DNA of 64,000 nt from Leptonema illini DSM 21528 (GTDB lineage Bacteria; Spirochaetota; Leptospiria; Leptospirales; Leptonemataceae). The stretch covers positions 1,601,980-1,665,979 of the forward strand of contig NZ_JH597773.1 in NCBI RefSeq assembly GCF_000243335.1, written 5' to 3'. Below are positions 8,833 through 17,802 of the stretch, one piece after another (within the stretch, counting starts at the first letter, position 1; every line of letters starts with the position of its first letter). A program made the position numbers and the translations under genes. The notes beneath the pieces were generated by a model. That model made no database searches. It was not told the DNA's origin and saw only the letters and a list, made by a program, of their open reading frames with translations.

Positions 8833-10046
8833 TCGTTTCGAGCCTCCTGCACGGTAAGCGTTCCCGGAGGCTCGGAGCCCGAGCCGATCTCTTCAAGCTC
8901 AAGGATCTTCTGCAATTGCAGACGCAACACGGTCGCCGCCTCTTTCCAGGAAAGGCCCGACGCCTTCTCAAGGCCTTCTTCCAGAAGAGGGATGGCCGGC
9001 GCCGGAGGATCGCTTTCATAAAGCAGATGATAAAAGACTCCGCCCTGGGCCAGAGCGGCGCCTATAAAATCGGCGTTACCCAGCGACGTTCGCGCCATCT
9101 TCTGGGTCTCTTCGAGTCGCTGCTGCAGATTGTTCAGGGTTAACAGATTTCTGTACGGAATAAAGATACCGGGCTGATAGACGCATTCGGTGAACTCTTC
9201 GACCGATAGTCCGCTTAACTGATCAAAGACGTCGCGCACGAGCCCGAGGGCGACCGACGGCAGAAGGTCTTCGTTCATACGCTCGATGGCATCTTCTATT
9301 TCGGCGCGGATGCGACCCTGCGGCGCCACGGCATAATCGATCTTTTTCAGGAATAAGCCGGCGAACTGCATGGCGTAGCCGAACATACGCTTGCGTTCGT
9401 AAAAACGCACGTATTGCAACGCCTCTTCGACGATGCCGTTGAAGACCTGTCGCACGCGACCGAGCTCGTCGGCCTGGGGAAAACGAGCACGCACGGGCAT
9501 GATGCGCTCCGATCCGAGCCGGCGTATAAACTCGTCGTCGTAACCGTCGCCGTTAATACAGATCTCTTTCAAAACGGCATAGATCTTCGAAGGCTCACAT
9601 TCTTCAAGAGAGCAGGAATAGGTGAACTCCAGCTCCTCTCCCGTCAACTGAAGCCTGGCAAGCATAAGAGTCGAGAAGTTAAGCTCAAGCGTCTGGCGCA
9701 GAGACGGAGCGCGGGCGGTTTTCGGCAGACGCACGAAAGGCGCCCTCACCTCAAAACCTTGTTCATCCCACTGGACGAAGACGGTAAGCGAGCCGTGCGG
9801 CACGATCATGCCTTCAGGGCCTTTAAATTTTTTCAGAAGATCGGTATCGATATAATCGAAAAGAGCTTCAAGAGTTTCCGTATAACGTGCGCTATCGTAT
9901 AACGCCTCGACCTGATCCCACTGCTCGGGCGGTTTAAAGCGATTGCGCACGGCCGGATAAAACGGTCGATGATACGAAGGAAAGCGATGCGGCGAGAATT
10001 CGGCGGCATCCGACCCGTCCGTGGCTGAACGAATATCAGAGGTCAA
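8829..10046 (-). CDS. Protein of unknown function, coupled to protease gene
   Basis: I do not recognise this 405-residue protein. It has no signal peptide or transmembrane segment and looks soluble with mixed secondary structure. Residues 95-160 read as beta-rich (VFVQWDEQGFEVRAPFV, a small-domain look), and the C-terminal 150 residues are rich in Leu, Glu and Gln and probably helical. It overlaps both neighbours by 4 bases, the glycosyltransferase upstream and the zinc-ribbon protease downstream. The three genes are therefore one transcription unit, and the protein may be a partner or substrate adaptor of the protease. That is inference from position only. Confidence 0.75.
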   Translation of the reverse strand: MTSDIRSATDGSDAAEFSPHRFPSYHRPFYPAVRNRFKPPEQWDQVEALYDSARYTETLEALFDYIDTDLLKKFKGPEGMIVPHGSLTVFVQWDEQGFEVRAPFVRLPKTARAPSLRQTLELNFSTLMLARLQLTGEELEFTYSCSLEECEPSKIYAVLKEICINGDGYDDEFIRRLGSERIMPVRARFPQADELGRVRQVFNGIVEEALQYVRFYERKRMFGYAMQFAGLFLKKIDYAVAPQGRIRAEIEDAIERMNEDLLPSVALGLVRDVFDQLSGLSVEEFTECVYQPGIFIPYRNLLTLNNLQQRLEETQKMARTSLGNADFIGAALAQGGVFYHLLYESDPPAPAIPLLEEGLEKASGLSWKEAATVLRLQLQKILELEEIGSGSEPPGTLTVQEARNE

Positions 10047-11173
10047 GATTGCAGAACCTCGTTATAGATCTCAAGGTTGCGACGTCCCGTTTCGCGATAA
10101 TCGAATCTTTTCACGGCCTCTCTGTTATAGGCTCCCCATTGCTTCCATTCCTCGGGATGCCTGAGCGCCCTCTCGATGTTATCGGCAAGAGCAGATGCGT
10201 TCTGCGCCGGCGAAAGAAGGCCGCCTTTTTCTGGAACGATCATTTCGGGCAGGCCTCCGCCGTCGGTTGTGATGACGGGAAGCCCTGCCGACATGGCATC
10301 AAGCACGATCGTGCCCAGGCCCTCTTCTTTTGAAGACATCACAAAGATATTAAAGAGCGACAGGAATACGGGAACATCGTTTCGAAAACCGGTAAAGATC
10401 ACCTTTTCCCGAAGACCGAGGCGATCACGCAGTGCAGTTAACTCTTCGCGCAGCTCGCCTTCACCGACGATAAACAGCAGAAAAGACGGCACGTCTCTTT
10501 CGAGAAGAAGGGATAGAGCCTGAAGCAGCGTGCGCTGATCCTTATGATCGACAAGGGCGGCGACGTTCCCCAGGATAACGGTGCCGGCGGGAATCTTGAA
10601 TTCTTCGCGCAGCGGCGAGGCGTCGGGCAGATTTTTCAGGCGTTCGGTATCGATACCCGAATAGGCGACGCGAATACGGTCTTCGGCGATGCCGTCTTCG
10701 ACAAGGATGCGGCGCACGTTTTCAGATATGGCGACGTAGCGGTGCACAAGAGGCGATTCGTATTTCATGCGCGACAGCATGCCCGGCCTCGCGCGAAAAT
10801 CCACCCGGCGGCTGACGATGAAACGCACGCCTTCGCGCTCCAGGCCGCCCAGCTTCATCGCAAGCAGTCCGATGCTGTGCGCCTTCGCCGTATGAGCATG
10901 AACCACGCGAATACGCTCTTTACGCACCAGTGTGATAATACGAAAAACCGAGAGAAGATCGAGCTCCGAGGTCATGCCCGCACCGACGAAGGCAATGCCT
11001 TCGGCCTTGCATCGCTTCTGCATCTCGGAGTTGCGACGGCCGGCGACGATCTGACGAACGCCGGCGTCTCGAAGAAAGCGGGCGAGATACAGTACCTGCT
11101 GCTCTCCGCCTCTCCAGGTCTTCGCCGTATTGAGATGCAGTACGGATAGGTCGCTTTGAAAAGAGGCGGTCAA
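10043..11173 (-). CDS. Glycosyltransferase family 4 (GT-B fold)
   Basis: A 376-residue sugar transferase of the GT4 class. The N-terminal half starts with LHLNTAKTWRGGEQQVLYLARFL, the typical acceptor-side Rossmann start with a Gly-Gly-Glu. The C-terminal half has the nucleotide-sugar binding stretch (GEGELREEL, then SSKEEGLGTIVLDAMSAGLP with the EX7E glutamates, then GGLPEMI) near residues 255-320. It probably adds a sugar to a lipopolysaccharide or glycolipid on the inner face of the membrane; donor and acceptor cannot be told from sequence. It is 2 bases downstream of the PfkB kinase gene and overlaps the next gene by 4. Confidence 0.9.
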   Translation of the reverse strand: MTASFQSDLSVLHLNTAKTWRGGEQQVLYLARFLRDAGVRQIVAGRRNSEMQKRCKAEGIAFVGAGMTSELDLLSVFRIITLVRKERIRVVHAHTAKAHSIGLLAMKLGGLEREGVRFIVSRRVDFRARPGMLSRMKYESPLVHRYVAISENVRRILVEDGIAEDRIRVAYSGIDTERLKNLPDASPLREEFKIPAGTVILGNVAALVDHKDQRTLLQALSLLLERDVPSFLLFIVGEGELREELTALRDRLGLREKVIFTGFRNDVPVFLSLFNIFVMSSKEEGLGTIVLDAMSAGLPVITTDGGGLPEMIVPEKGGLLSPAQNASALADNIERALRHPEEWKQWGAYNREAVKRFDYRETGRRNLEIYNEVLQS

Positions 11174-11175
11174 TG

Positions 11176-12180
11176 TCAGCCTCTCAGAATCTCCATCGCT
11201 TTGCCGTTCAGGTCTTTCTCCATGCGCGCTCCTTTGACCTGCACGATCTCAGAGGCGACATAGTTGCCGAGGCGCGCAGCGGCCTGCGACGAATAACCAT
11301 GCGAAAGCCCGTAGAGGACTCCGGCGGCGAAGTTATCACCGGCGCCGTTTGTATCGATGGCCTCGACCGGATAACCCGGAACGGAATAGACGTTACCGTC
11401 TTCTACGACGTAGGCGCCGTGCTTACCGGCCGTTACAAAGAACTTCGGCTTCAGGTTTTTTAAGTAGTCCAGAGTGCGTTGCAGATCGGGAATCTCAGTG
11501 AAGGATTTCGCCTCTTCTTCGTTCATAAAGACGACGTCGCAGAGATCGCGCACCATGCCGTGCAGATCGGCTCTATACCTGTTTACAAGAAAGGGATCGC
11601 TGAAAGTAAACGAGGCCTTTGTTCCAAGGCGGCGGGCCTCCTGCAGAGTCTTGATGCAGGCCCTGCGCGGATCTTCGGCATCCCACAGATAGCCTTCGAC
11701 ATAGACGAAGCGGCTGGAGGCGATGCGCTCGACGTCGATATCTCTTTCGGTCAGCTGCACCGAAACGCCAAGGTGCGTGTACATGGTGCGCTCAGCATCG
11801 GGCGTCGTCATAACGACGCAGGTTCCCGTAGCGCCGGCCGTTTCAGGCTCCGGATGAATGTCAAAGCGGATGCCTGCCTTCAGAAGATCCATGCGATAGA
11901 ATTCGCCGTTTGGGTCGCTTGCGACCTTACCCGTATAGAATCCCGTTCCACCACAGCGGGCGACACCGATCATCGTATTGGCCGCCGATCCGCCTGATTT
12001 CAGCTCCAGGCTGTGTTTGCCAAGGGCCTGAAGAATCGTCGCCTGTTTTTCGGAATCGGCCAGCGTCATCGCCGCCTTGTTGAGATTGTGCTCTCTGATA
12101 AAATCGTCCTCTACAAAGACGACGGTATCAACGAGGGCGTTTCCTACTCCGAAAACGTCATGGCTTCGACTCTGACTCAT
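11176..12180 (-). CDS. PfkB-family carbohydrate/nucleoside kinase (adenosine-kinase-like)
   Basis: A 334-residue kinase of the PfkB (ribokinase) family. The start chosen is the ATG at 12180, which gives MSQSRSHDVFGVGNALVD; the frame extends to a TTG at 12249, but the family N-terminus fits the ATG. SGGSAANT near residue 60 is the first PfkB signature, and DTNGAGDNFAAG near residue 280 is the second, with the catalytic Asp and anion hole. The GNALVD start and the lid residues look like adenosine kinase, but ribokinase or another sugar kinase is possible. It heads the minus-strand cluster with the glycosyltransferase 2 bases downstream, divergent from the LtaS-like gene. Confidence 0.88.
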   Translation of the reverse strand: MSQSRSHDVFGVGNALVDTVVFVEDDFIREHNLNKAAMTLADSEKQATILQALGKHSLELKSGGSAANTMIGVARCGGTGFYTGKVASDPNGEFYRMDLLKAGIRFDIHPEPETAGATGTCVVMTTPDAERTMYTHLGVSVQLTERDIDVERIASSRFVYVEGYLWDAEDPRRACIKTLQEARRLGTKASFTFSDPFLVNRYRADLHGMVRDLCDVVFMNEEEAKSFTEIPDLQRTLDYLKNLKPKFFVTAGKHGAYVVEDGNVYSVPGYPVEAIDTNGAGDNFAAGVLYGLSHGYSSQAAARLGNYVASEIVQVKGARMEKDLNGKAMEILRG

Positions 12181-12259
12181 AGGGGCAGCTTCTTGAGGCA
12201 AAGGGAGAGGGCAAGAAAATTGAATTGGACCGGTCAGAGCCTCTGTCAAAATTGTTTCT

Positions 12260-14353
12260 GTGGAGCTTCTGCCCCGGCGTCCGGATCGCCTCTTTCCCGT
12301 TCTGTTGCGATGGATGGCTATCGGAATGCTGTCTCTGCTTGCCCATCGCCTGGTCTTCCTGTTTATGTACGTATTTCAGGCGGTCCGACTTGAGCCAGAG
12401 CTCCAGGACGGTGCCGTTGCGTCCGTGCTTAAAGCCCTTTTTGTAGGCCTGCGCTTCGACCTGGCGACGCTGACGATCTGGATCGGGCCTTTTGCTCTGC
12501 TTCTCTCGCTTACGGCGGCGCTGTATGCCCTTCCCGCCGCCAGGCTGCGATACAGGCTGCTGAACAGCCTTTTCTTTCACGCACAGTGGATCTGGCTGCT
12601 CTGGCTGCACCTTGTCTCTGTGGCAAGCACCTATAATTTCAGTGTGAACGGCAAGCATCTCGGATGGGAGTTTGCCGCCTACTTTCGGGATCTTCCTGTG
12701 CTGCTTGCAGGCAGCTTTGTGAAAGATCCTGTTCCGACGACCATGCTGGCCCTCTTTATTCCCGTATGGGTGGGCGCCGGTTTTTTCGTCGACCGACGGC
12801 TGAGTGTACATGCGGGCGCAGCGGACGGCCATCCCAATCCGGGCAGAAAGGCCTTGCTAACCGCTCTTCTCAGTCCGCTGGTCGTGCTGATTGCCGCCGT
12901 CGTGCTTTTTCGGGGGGGATTACAGCAGAATCCGCTTCGCCCTGGCGATGCGATGAGCGAATCATCGCCCTTTCTCAACAATCTGAAGATCACCGGCACC
13001 TACCTGATCGTGCACGATCTGTCGGATCGCGGCGACTTCAAGACCTTTTATCCGCCCGAAGAAAACACCGCCTTTGTGCAGCGTATGCTAAATGACGGGC
13101 GACCATTTGTTGATCCCCAGTATCCGCTCTTGCGGCGCATGGAGGCGCGACGACGCATGCCGGGTCGCTTTGCTACGATAGCAGGGCCAGGCCTGCCCGG
13201 AAGGCCGGACCGGCAGCCGAACTTTGTCGTGCTTCTCATGGAATCGTGGTCGGCAAAGTTCCTCGAATCACACGGCTATTCGGCTGAGGTTGCTCCGAAT
13301 TTTAACAGACTCGCCCATCAGGGTGTGCTTTTCGAGAACTTTTACGCCTCGGGCGGACGCAGCGCCAACGGCCTCTTTTCTATTCTGACAGGCATCCCCG
13401 ATCGTGCCGGGCGCACCATCCTGCGATCGTCGCGCATCTTCAACCGCTTCGGTTCTCTGCCGCTTCTTCTAAAAAAGAAGGGCTATCAGACGCTTTTTGT
13501 GCATGGCGGCGATCTGCATTTCGATAACCTCGATACGGGATTGCCGCATCTGGGCTTCGATCACCTGGCCGGCATGAAAGAGATGGAGGATTCAGGCCTG
13601 TATTCCCGTCGCTGGACGATGGGCTTTCACGACGAAGACATGTATGATATGCTTCTTCGCAAAACCGATGAGCTCTATGCCGGCGCCCCCGAGCGCCCCT
13701 TCTTCGCCATGGCCTTTACGTCGAACAATCATCATCCGTTTGGCCTGCCCGACCCGTCTTTTGCCATCTTTCCGGAATCTGATCCTGAAGCGGCGTTCAA
13801 GAACTCATACCATTACTCGGATTATGCTCTCGGGAAATTGATTGACATAATAAGAACGAAGCCCTATTTTCAGAACACCATCATCTTGATAGTCGCCGAT
13901 CACAGCCATCACGCCAATCTGGACTACTTGCAGGACAGGGAGATACCGCTTCTCGTCTATGCGCCGTCCTTTTTCCAGCCCGAGCGCCGCACCGACATCG
14001 CCGGGCAGCTCGACCTGCTGCCGACACTGCTCTCGCTTTCCGGAGGCGACTCGCCCTACGCGGCGATGGGCCGCGATCTCACCGTGCCCGCAGAGAGGCC
14101 GTTTGCGTTTTTTGCAGGCGGCTCGAATACCGACATCATCGGCATGATGCGCGACGGCTTCATCTACTATCATTATCTGCGCTCTTCACAGTCCATACTG
14201 CTGAAGGGAACGCATCCCGTCGACATGCGAGATATGCAAGCCGAGCAGCCACAGCTCGCCGTGGAGCTCGATGCGATGACAAAGCACTACTATCAGTTTG
14301 CCCGAAGCCTCGAAAAGGAGAACCGTATCTGGCCTGAATCGATCTCAGAATAA
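12260..14353 (+). CDS. LtaS-like sulfatase-fold membrane enzyme
   Basis: A 697-residue inner-membrane protein with four or five N-terminal transmembrane helices (residues 10-230) and an extracytoplasmic alkaline-phosphatase-superfamily domain (residues 318-640). The domain starts with NFVVLLMESWSAKF, where the Glu is the usual metal ligand near 326, and continues with GGRSANGLFS, the site of the catalytic Ser/Thr. FVHGGDLHFDN follows near 415 and VADHSHH near 546, supplying further metal ligands. The layout matches lipoteichoic-acid synthase and phosphoglycerol or phosphoethanolamine transferases of envelope lipids. In a spirochaete it more likely modifies a glycolipid or periplasmic glucan than teichoic acid (inference). 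It starts with GTG. A terminator-like hairpin follows the stop. Confidence 0.88.
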   Translation: MELLPRRPDRLFPVLLRWMAIGMLSLLAHRLVFLFMYVFQAVRLEPELQDGAVASVLKALFVGLRFDLATLTIWIGPFALLLSLTAALYALPAARLRYRLLNSLFFHAQWIWLLWLHLVSVASTYNFSVNGKHLGWEFAAYFRDLPVLLAGSFVKDPVPTTMLALFIPVWVGAGFFVDRRLSVHAGAADGHPNPGRKALLTALLSPLVVLIAAVVLFRGGLQQNPLRPGDAMSESSPFLNNLKITGTYLIVHDLSDRGDFKTFYPPEENTAFVQRMLNDGRPFVDPQYPLLRRMEARRRMPGRFATIAGPGLPGRPDRQPNFVVLLMESWSAKFLESHGYSAEVAPNFNRLAHQGVLFENFYASGGRSANGLFSILTGIPDRAGRTILRSSRIFNRFGSLPLLLKKKGYQTLFVHGGDLHFDNLDTGLPHLGFDHLAGMKEMEDSGLYSRRWTMGFHDEDMYDMLLRKTDELYAGAPERPFFAMAFTSNNHHPFGLPDPSFAIFPESDPEAAFKNSYHYSDYALGKLIDIIRTKPYFQNTIILIVADHSHHANLDYLQDREIPLLVYAPSFFQPERRTDIAGQLDLLPTLLSLSGGDSPYAAMGRDLTVPAERPFAFFAGGSNTDIIGMMRDGFIYYHYLRSSQSILLKGTHPVDMRDMQAEQPQLAVELDAMTKHYYQFARSLEKENRIWPESISE

Positions 14354-14371
14354 GGCCCTTTGCGGGCTTTT
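14352..14371 (+). terminator. Short terminator after LtaS-like gene
   Basis: A hairpin begins at the stop codon of the LtaS-like gene. GCCC (14355-14358) pairs with GGGC (14364-14367) around a TTTGC loop, extended by AAG/TTT pairs (one G-T), and runs into TTTT. The stem is short but the U-tract is in the right place. Confidence 0.5.
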
Positions 14372-14400
14372 ATCTGCATGATGCCTTAGCTCATGCAGAT
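14372..14400. repeat. Perfect 10-bp inverted repeat
   Basis: ATCTGCATGA (14372-14381) and TCATGCAGAT (14391-14400) are exact inverted copies around a 9-base spacer. The repeat directly follows the terminator and lies 71 bases ahead of the next gene. There is no T-run after it on the plus strand, so it is either a second part of the terminator region or a protein binding site for the downstream gene. Confidence 0.6.
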
Positions 14401-14471
14401 TCGAGGTTTTCGGGCAGATGGAGAGAGACCGAACGGAGAACCGAGCGGATTTTGAAAAGGAAGGCAAAACG

Positions 14472-15692
14472 ATGAACGGAAAAGGCATTGCAGAGGCGTA
14501 TCGCGAATTTCAGCAGGATCGCAGCCAGGAAACCGAAGAGTTCCTGACCCACGAGATCTATCGCAGTGTGATGGCCTGGCTTCAGAACGGCCATCCCGAA
14601 GAGCGCTTCCTGAACGAATTGATGGAGATCTCGGCATCGTACGAGGAACCGTCGTTTCGCGGAGGCAATCTTCTCGAATTAAGCCTGTGGGAGCTCATGG
14701 AAGTCGTGCATGCCTTCAACGGCATTCCCGAAGATCGTGAGCACATTCAGTATTTTCTCACACAGGCCCGTCTTCCCTTGCTGGCGCGCATCGATGAAGA
14801 TACCTACAGGGTGCTCAGCCAGCTTGAATTCCACGAAGTCGATTTCTTCATCTACGAGACGATCGGCGGCGAATTTCCGCATGATTCGGCGCAGGCCTTC
14901 TTGAAAAACGGAGAGAATCCCGACATCTGGCTGTCCATACGCTATCTGGATGATCTTGAAGACGATTCCGTCGTCATCGAGATTATCGAGTCGATGATCG
15001 ATCATCTGCGTATCGTTCCCGAGAAGTACATGATTCTCGCCTATCTCATCTATCGCTTTCCCGAGCGCATCGAGGCGATGATTCGCGGCGAGGATGACGG
15101 CCTGCGACTGTCCGATGATACGCCGATCGAGCTGGCTCAATCCATCTACGATACGTCGCGCGATTTCGTCGCCACAGGCATCCTCACGCTTGATTATCGC
15201 GAGAAGATGATTCCCGGGCGTCAGGCCGAGACGATGTTCGCCCTGCTCTCGCTGTTCGAGATCACGCAATGCGAGCTCAACCCGGCCTGGATGGACGTCA
15301 TGGAACAGTCGATGGCAAACCTGTGGACGTATCGTCTTCAGGGAATGCGCCGCATTCAACGCCATCAGCCCCTGCCGGAGTTTGTGGCCAGCATCCTTTC
15401 CGTTCTCACGCCCGAAGAAGAGGAGCGCCTGCTTGTTTATTCGCGCGTGCTCGCCCTTTTCTTCGAGAATCTGCATCGTTATACGAGAAACACGTTCGAA
15501 GAGCTGCTCGACGTCCTTTCACACAGACAGGATCTCTTCTTTGACGAACTCGAGCTGCAGCTTTCGCTTGAGAATGAAGGCGATTCCATGCCGCTTCGCT
15601 CCCGTCGACTCGCCCTCTGCGCACGCAGTCTGGGCAAGCAGATCGTCGAGCGAGACGGACGCTACTATCTCGTCGAGGGACAGAATCTCTGA
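14472..15692 (+). CDS. Acidic protein of unknown function
   Basis: I do not recognise this protein. The start at 14472 is chosen because AAGGAAGG sits 7 bases upstream; an in-frame ATG at 14418 has no such site. The product is 406 residues, strongly acidic, without signal peptide or membrane segments, and looks mostly helical. Patterns such as FLTHEIYRSVMAWLQNGHPE and YLDDLEDDSVVIEIIE suggest a repeat-like helical scaffold. The stop shares one base with the start of the Nudix gene (TGATG), so the two are co-translated. Nothing in the sequence shows a catalytic site. Confidence 0.8.
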   Translation: MNGKGIAEAYREFQQDRSQETEEFLTHEIYRSVMAWLQNGHPEERFLNELMEISASYEEPSFRGGNLLELSLWELMEVVHAFNGIPEDREHIQYFLTQARLPLLARIDEDTYRVLSQLEFHEVDFFIYETIGGEFPHDSAQAFLKNGENPDIWLSIRYLDDLEDDSVVIEIIESMIDHLRIVPEKYMILAYLIYRFPERIEAMIRGEDDGLRLSDDTPIELAQSIYDTSRDFVATGILTLDYREKMIPGRQAETMFALLSLFEITQCELNPAWMDVMEQSMANLWTYRLQGMRRIQRHQPLPEFVASILSVLTPEEEERLLVYSRVLALFFENLHRYTRNTFEELLDVLSHRQDLFFDELELQLSLENEGDSMPLRSRRLALCARSLGKQIVERDGRYYLVEGQNL

Positions 15693-16129
15693 TGGAGCCG
15701 GGCTGGTTTCAGGTAACGCTGAAGCTCTTTCTGTGGCATGAGGGCCGATATCTGGCCCTTCGTGATTCGCACAGCGGCTTCGGCGACCTGCCCGGCGGCC
15801 GTATCGGCCGTGACGAATCGGTTAACCTTCCTGCTGCACTCGAACGTGAAGTCGTCGAAGAGCTCGGCGGAGCGGTGCAGGTTGAGTTTCACCCCGAGCC
15901 GATCACGCTCTTTTCGCACTATGTTCTGAAAGATAGCGCTCCGGCCTTTGCCTTCGTTTTCGAGGGCAGATTGAAATCGGGCCAGCTGCAGCTGTCAGAC
16001 GAACACACCGATCTCTTCTGGATGAAGGCAAGTGATGACCCTTCGACGCTTTTCGTCGGCACGATGCTGGACGGAGTGCAGAAGTATCTGGCCACCAATC
16101 CTCTGTCACGAATCAATGAAAACAGGTGA
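15692..16129 (+). CDS. Nudix hydrolase
   Basis: A 145-residue single-domain protein that would hydrolyse a nucleoside diphosphate linked to another moiety, with Mg2+ as cofactor. The Nudix box is at residues 32-56: GGRIGRDE then a spacer then REVVEELGG. The spacer between the first Glu and the REXXEE core is two residues longer than the classical GX5EX7REUXEEXGU pattern. The catalytic glutamates are present. The start overlaps the stop of the upstream acidic protein and the next gene starts 4 bases downstream, so this is one operon. The substrate cannot be deduced. Confidence 0.88.
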   Translation: MEPGWFQVTLKLFLWHEGRYLALRDSHSGFGDLPGGRIGRDESVNLPAALEREVVEELGGAVQVEFHPEPITLFSHYVLKDSAPAFAFVFEGRLKSGQLQLSDEHTDLFWMKASDDPSTLFVGTMLDGVQKYLATNPLSRINENR

Positions 16130-16133
16130 AAAG

Positions 16134-17123
16134 ATGAGCGAACGACTTATAGCGCTTTCTCGATTTTTCGTGAACTACAGGCCCGCTTCTTTCTCTATTC
16201 GCAAGCTTTTCATCGCCGGATTGATGCTCGCCCTGTTCACGACCTGTCGCACGTCTGAAGAGGCGCAGGCCGCACCCGATGCCTGCTACCGACTCACGCC
16301 CGGCTGGCAGAAAGATCTGAAAATCGACGACGTCGCCGTCGATCTTTTCGTGCCGCAGGCGACCGAACAGAGCTGTCAGCGTATGCTGCTTGTGCTGCCT
16401 GGCTGGAAGTTCCCCCGACAGGACTGGATTCGCAAGTCACCGCTTGAGGCGATCGCTCAAAAAGAACAGATGATCCTTGTCCTGCCCGAGATGCATACGA
16501 CGATCTATGAAACGAGTTATTATCCTGAAACCGTCATGAAATGGAACGCCGTTCCGGGCGGAGCCTTTCTCAGAGATCGCCTGATTCCCGAGATGCAGCG
16601 GCGCTTCGGATTATTCAAGAAAGGCCATGGCAACTACCTGCTTGGCCTGTCGACGGGCGGCCGCGGCGTCGTCATGCTGCATCTGCAGAATCCAGGACTT
16701 TTTACGGCAGGAGCCGCCCTTTCAGGCGATTTCGACCAGACCTTACAGCCCAACGATAACCTGATGCGCAACGTTTACGGACCGTACGAACGATTTCGCG
16801 ATCGCTGGCAGGGCGAGAATAACCCTGTAAGCGTCATCGACAGATCGCCCGAACGCTGGACGATGCCGCTCTATCTCTCGCATGGTCAGGCCGACCGCGT
16901 CGTTCCGATAGCGCATTCAGAATGGCTGCATAAGATGATCATCAAAAAAAAGGGAAAGGACTTTCCCGTCGTATATAAGGCCGTTCCAGGCGCCGCGCAC
17001 GATTATCGTTTCTGGGGCGGTGAGCTTCCCGCCGTCTTCGCCTTTTTTAAAGATCCGACGGCAAAGAACAATCCGACTTCGGCCAGGGAGCCGTTTGCGG
17101 ATAACCAGCCGGCGGCTAACTGA
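16134..17123 (+). CDS. Exported esterase (alpha/beta hydrolase, esterase D type), possible lipoprotein
   Basis: The ATG at 16134 is chosen because AGGTGA lies 5 bases upstream and it begins 4 bases after the Nudix stop; an open frame to 16032 overlaps that gene and is unlikely. The 329-residue product has an N-terminal hydrophobic stretch (LFIAGLMLALFTTC), a plausible spirochaetal lipobox with Cys near residue 40. The alpha/beta hydrolase domain has a nucleophile elbow GLSTGG near residue 171, an Asp in HGQADRVVP near 252 and a His in GAAHDY near 288, a full triad. It resembles the esterase D/trehalose mycolyltransferase-like family (PF00756). It probably cleaves esters in the periplasm or outer membrane. 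Confidence 0.82.
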   Translation: MSERLIALSRFFVNYRPASFSIRKLFIAGLMLALFTTCRTSEEAQAAPDACYRLTPGWQKDLKIDDVAVDLFVPQATEQSCQRMLLVLPGWKFPRQDWIRKSPLEAIAQKEQMILVLPEMHTTIYETSYYPETVMKWNAVPGGAFLRDRLIPEMQRRFGLFKKGHGNYLLGLSTGGRGVVMLHLQNPGLFTAGAALSGDFDQTLQPNDNLMRNVYGPYERFRDRWQGENNPVSVIDRSPERWTMPLYLSHGQADRVVPIAHSEWLHKMIIKKKGKDFPVVYKAVPGAAHDYRFWGGELPAVFAFFKDPTAKNNPTSAREPFADNQPAAN

Positions 17124-17150
17124 GAGCCCGCGCATCATTCCTGTAGTTCG

Positions 17151-17798
17151 ATGAACTGTCCACTCTGTAACGGTGACGGTATTCCGGTGAACGGCCCGGA
17201 TAGTCGCCGTTTTTACAGATGCCGGCGCTGTGCTCTGATCTACGTCGATTCCGCCGATTATCTTACCGAAGCTAAAGAGCGCGAGTTCTACGGAACACAT
17301 CAAAACGACATCAACGATGAAGGCTACCGACGATTTCTGTCACAGATCGTCGCTGCCTTGAGGCCGTATCTGCGTTCGGGTATGAGAGGCCTTGATTACG
17401 GCTGTGGACCGGTGAAGATGATCGAGACCCTGCTTGCAGAAGAGGGTTATGCATGCACGTCCTTTGATCCCTTTTTTCATCCGACCGAATTGCAGGGGCC
17501 TTACGACTTCGTAATCGCAACCGAAGTCGTGGAGCATTTCAGGAATACGGCCCTTGAATGGCAGACGATGATCGAGCTGGTCCGCCCAGGTGGACTGCTT
17601 GCCGTAATGACGGAATTACAACCCGAAGATCGAGCATTCAGCGGATGGCGGTATGCGCGGGATCCAACGCATACTTCGTTCTATTGCAATGAGACTATTG
17701 AATTTCTTGCTGCATCCTTCGATCTCGTCATCCTTTTTAGCGACGGAAAAAGGCGCCTTGTCTTTCAAAGGCGCCTCGGATCCGTTCAACAAGTTTAG
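17151..17798 (+). CDS. SAM-dependent methyltransferase with N-terminal zinc ribbon
   Basis: A 215-residue class I methyltransferase. The first 30 residues form a small zinc ribbon (CPLC and CRRC), common in methyltransferases that act near the surface-sugar or TylM/UbiE group. The SAM-binding motif I is GLDYGCGPVKM near residue 80, and FVIATEVVEHF near residue 125 is the typical motif around the acidic residue. It probably methylates a small molecule or sugar; the substrate is unknown. The last 17 codons contain a hairpin that serves as terminator for the convergent gene (see 17747-17776), and only 4 bases separate the two stops. Confidence 0.85.
   Translation: MNCPLCNGDGIPVNGPDSRRFYRCRRCALIYVDSADYLTEAKEREFYGTHQNDINDEGYRRFLSQIVAALRPYLRSGMRGLDYGCGPVKMIETLLAEEGYACTSFDPFFHPTELQGPYDFVIATEVVEHFRNTALEWQTMIELVRPGGLLAVMTELQPEDRAFSGWRYARDPTHTSFYCNETIEFLAASFDLVILFSDGKRRLVFQRRLGSVQQV
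17747..17776 (-). terminator. Rho-independent terminator of the DUF1566 lipoprotein gene, inside a convergent CDS
   Basis: On the minus strand a 9-bp perfect stem (AGGCGCCTT at 17751-17759 pairing with AAGGCGCCT at 17768-17776, 8-base loop) is followed by TTTTT. It lies 27 bases after the stop of the minus-strand lipoprotein gene, and wholly within the coding region of the plus-strand methyltransferase. Confidence 0.8.
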
Positions 17799-17802
17799 TC
17801 GA

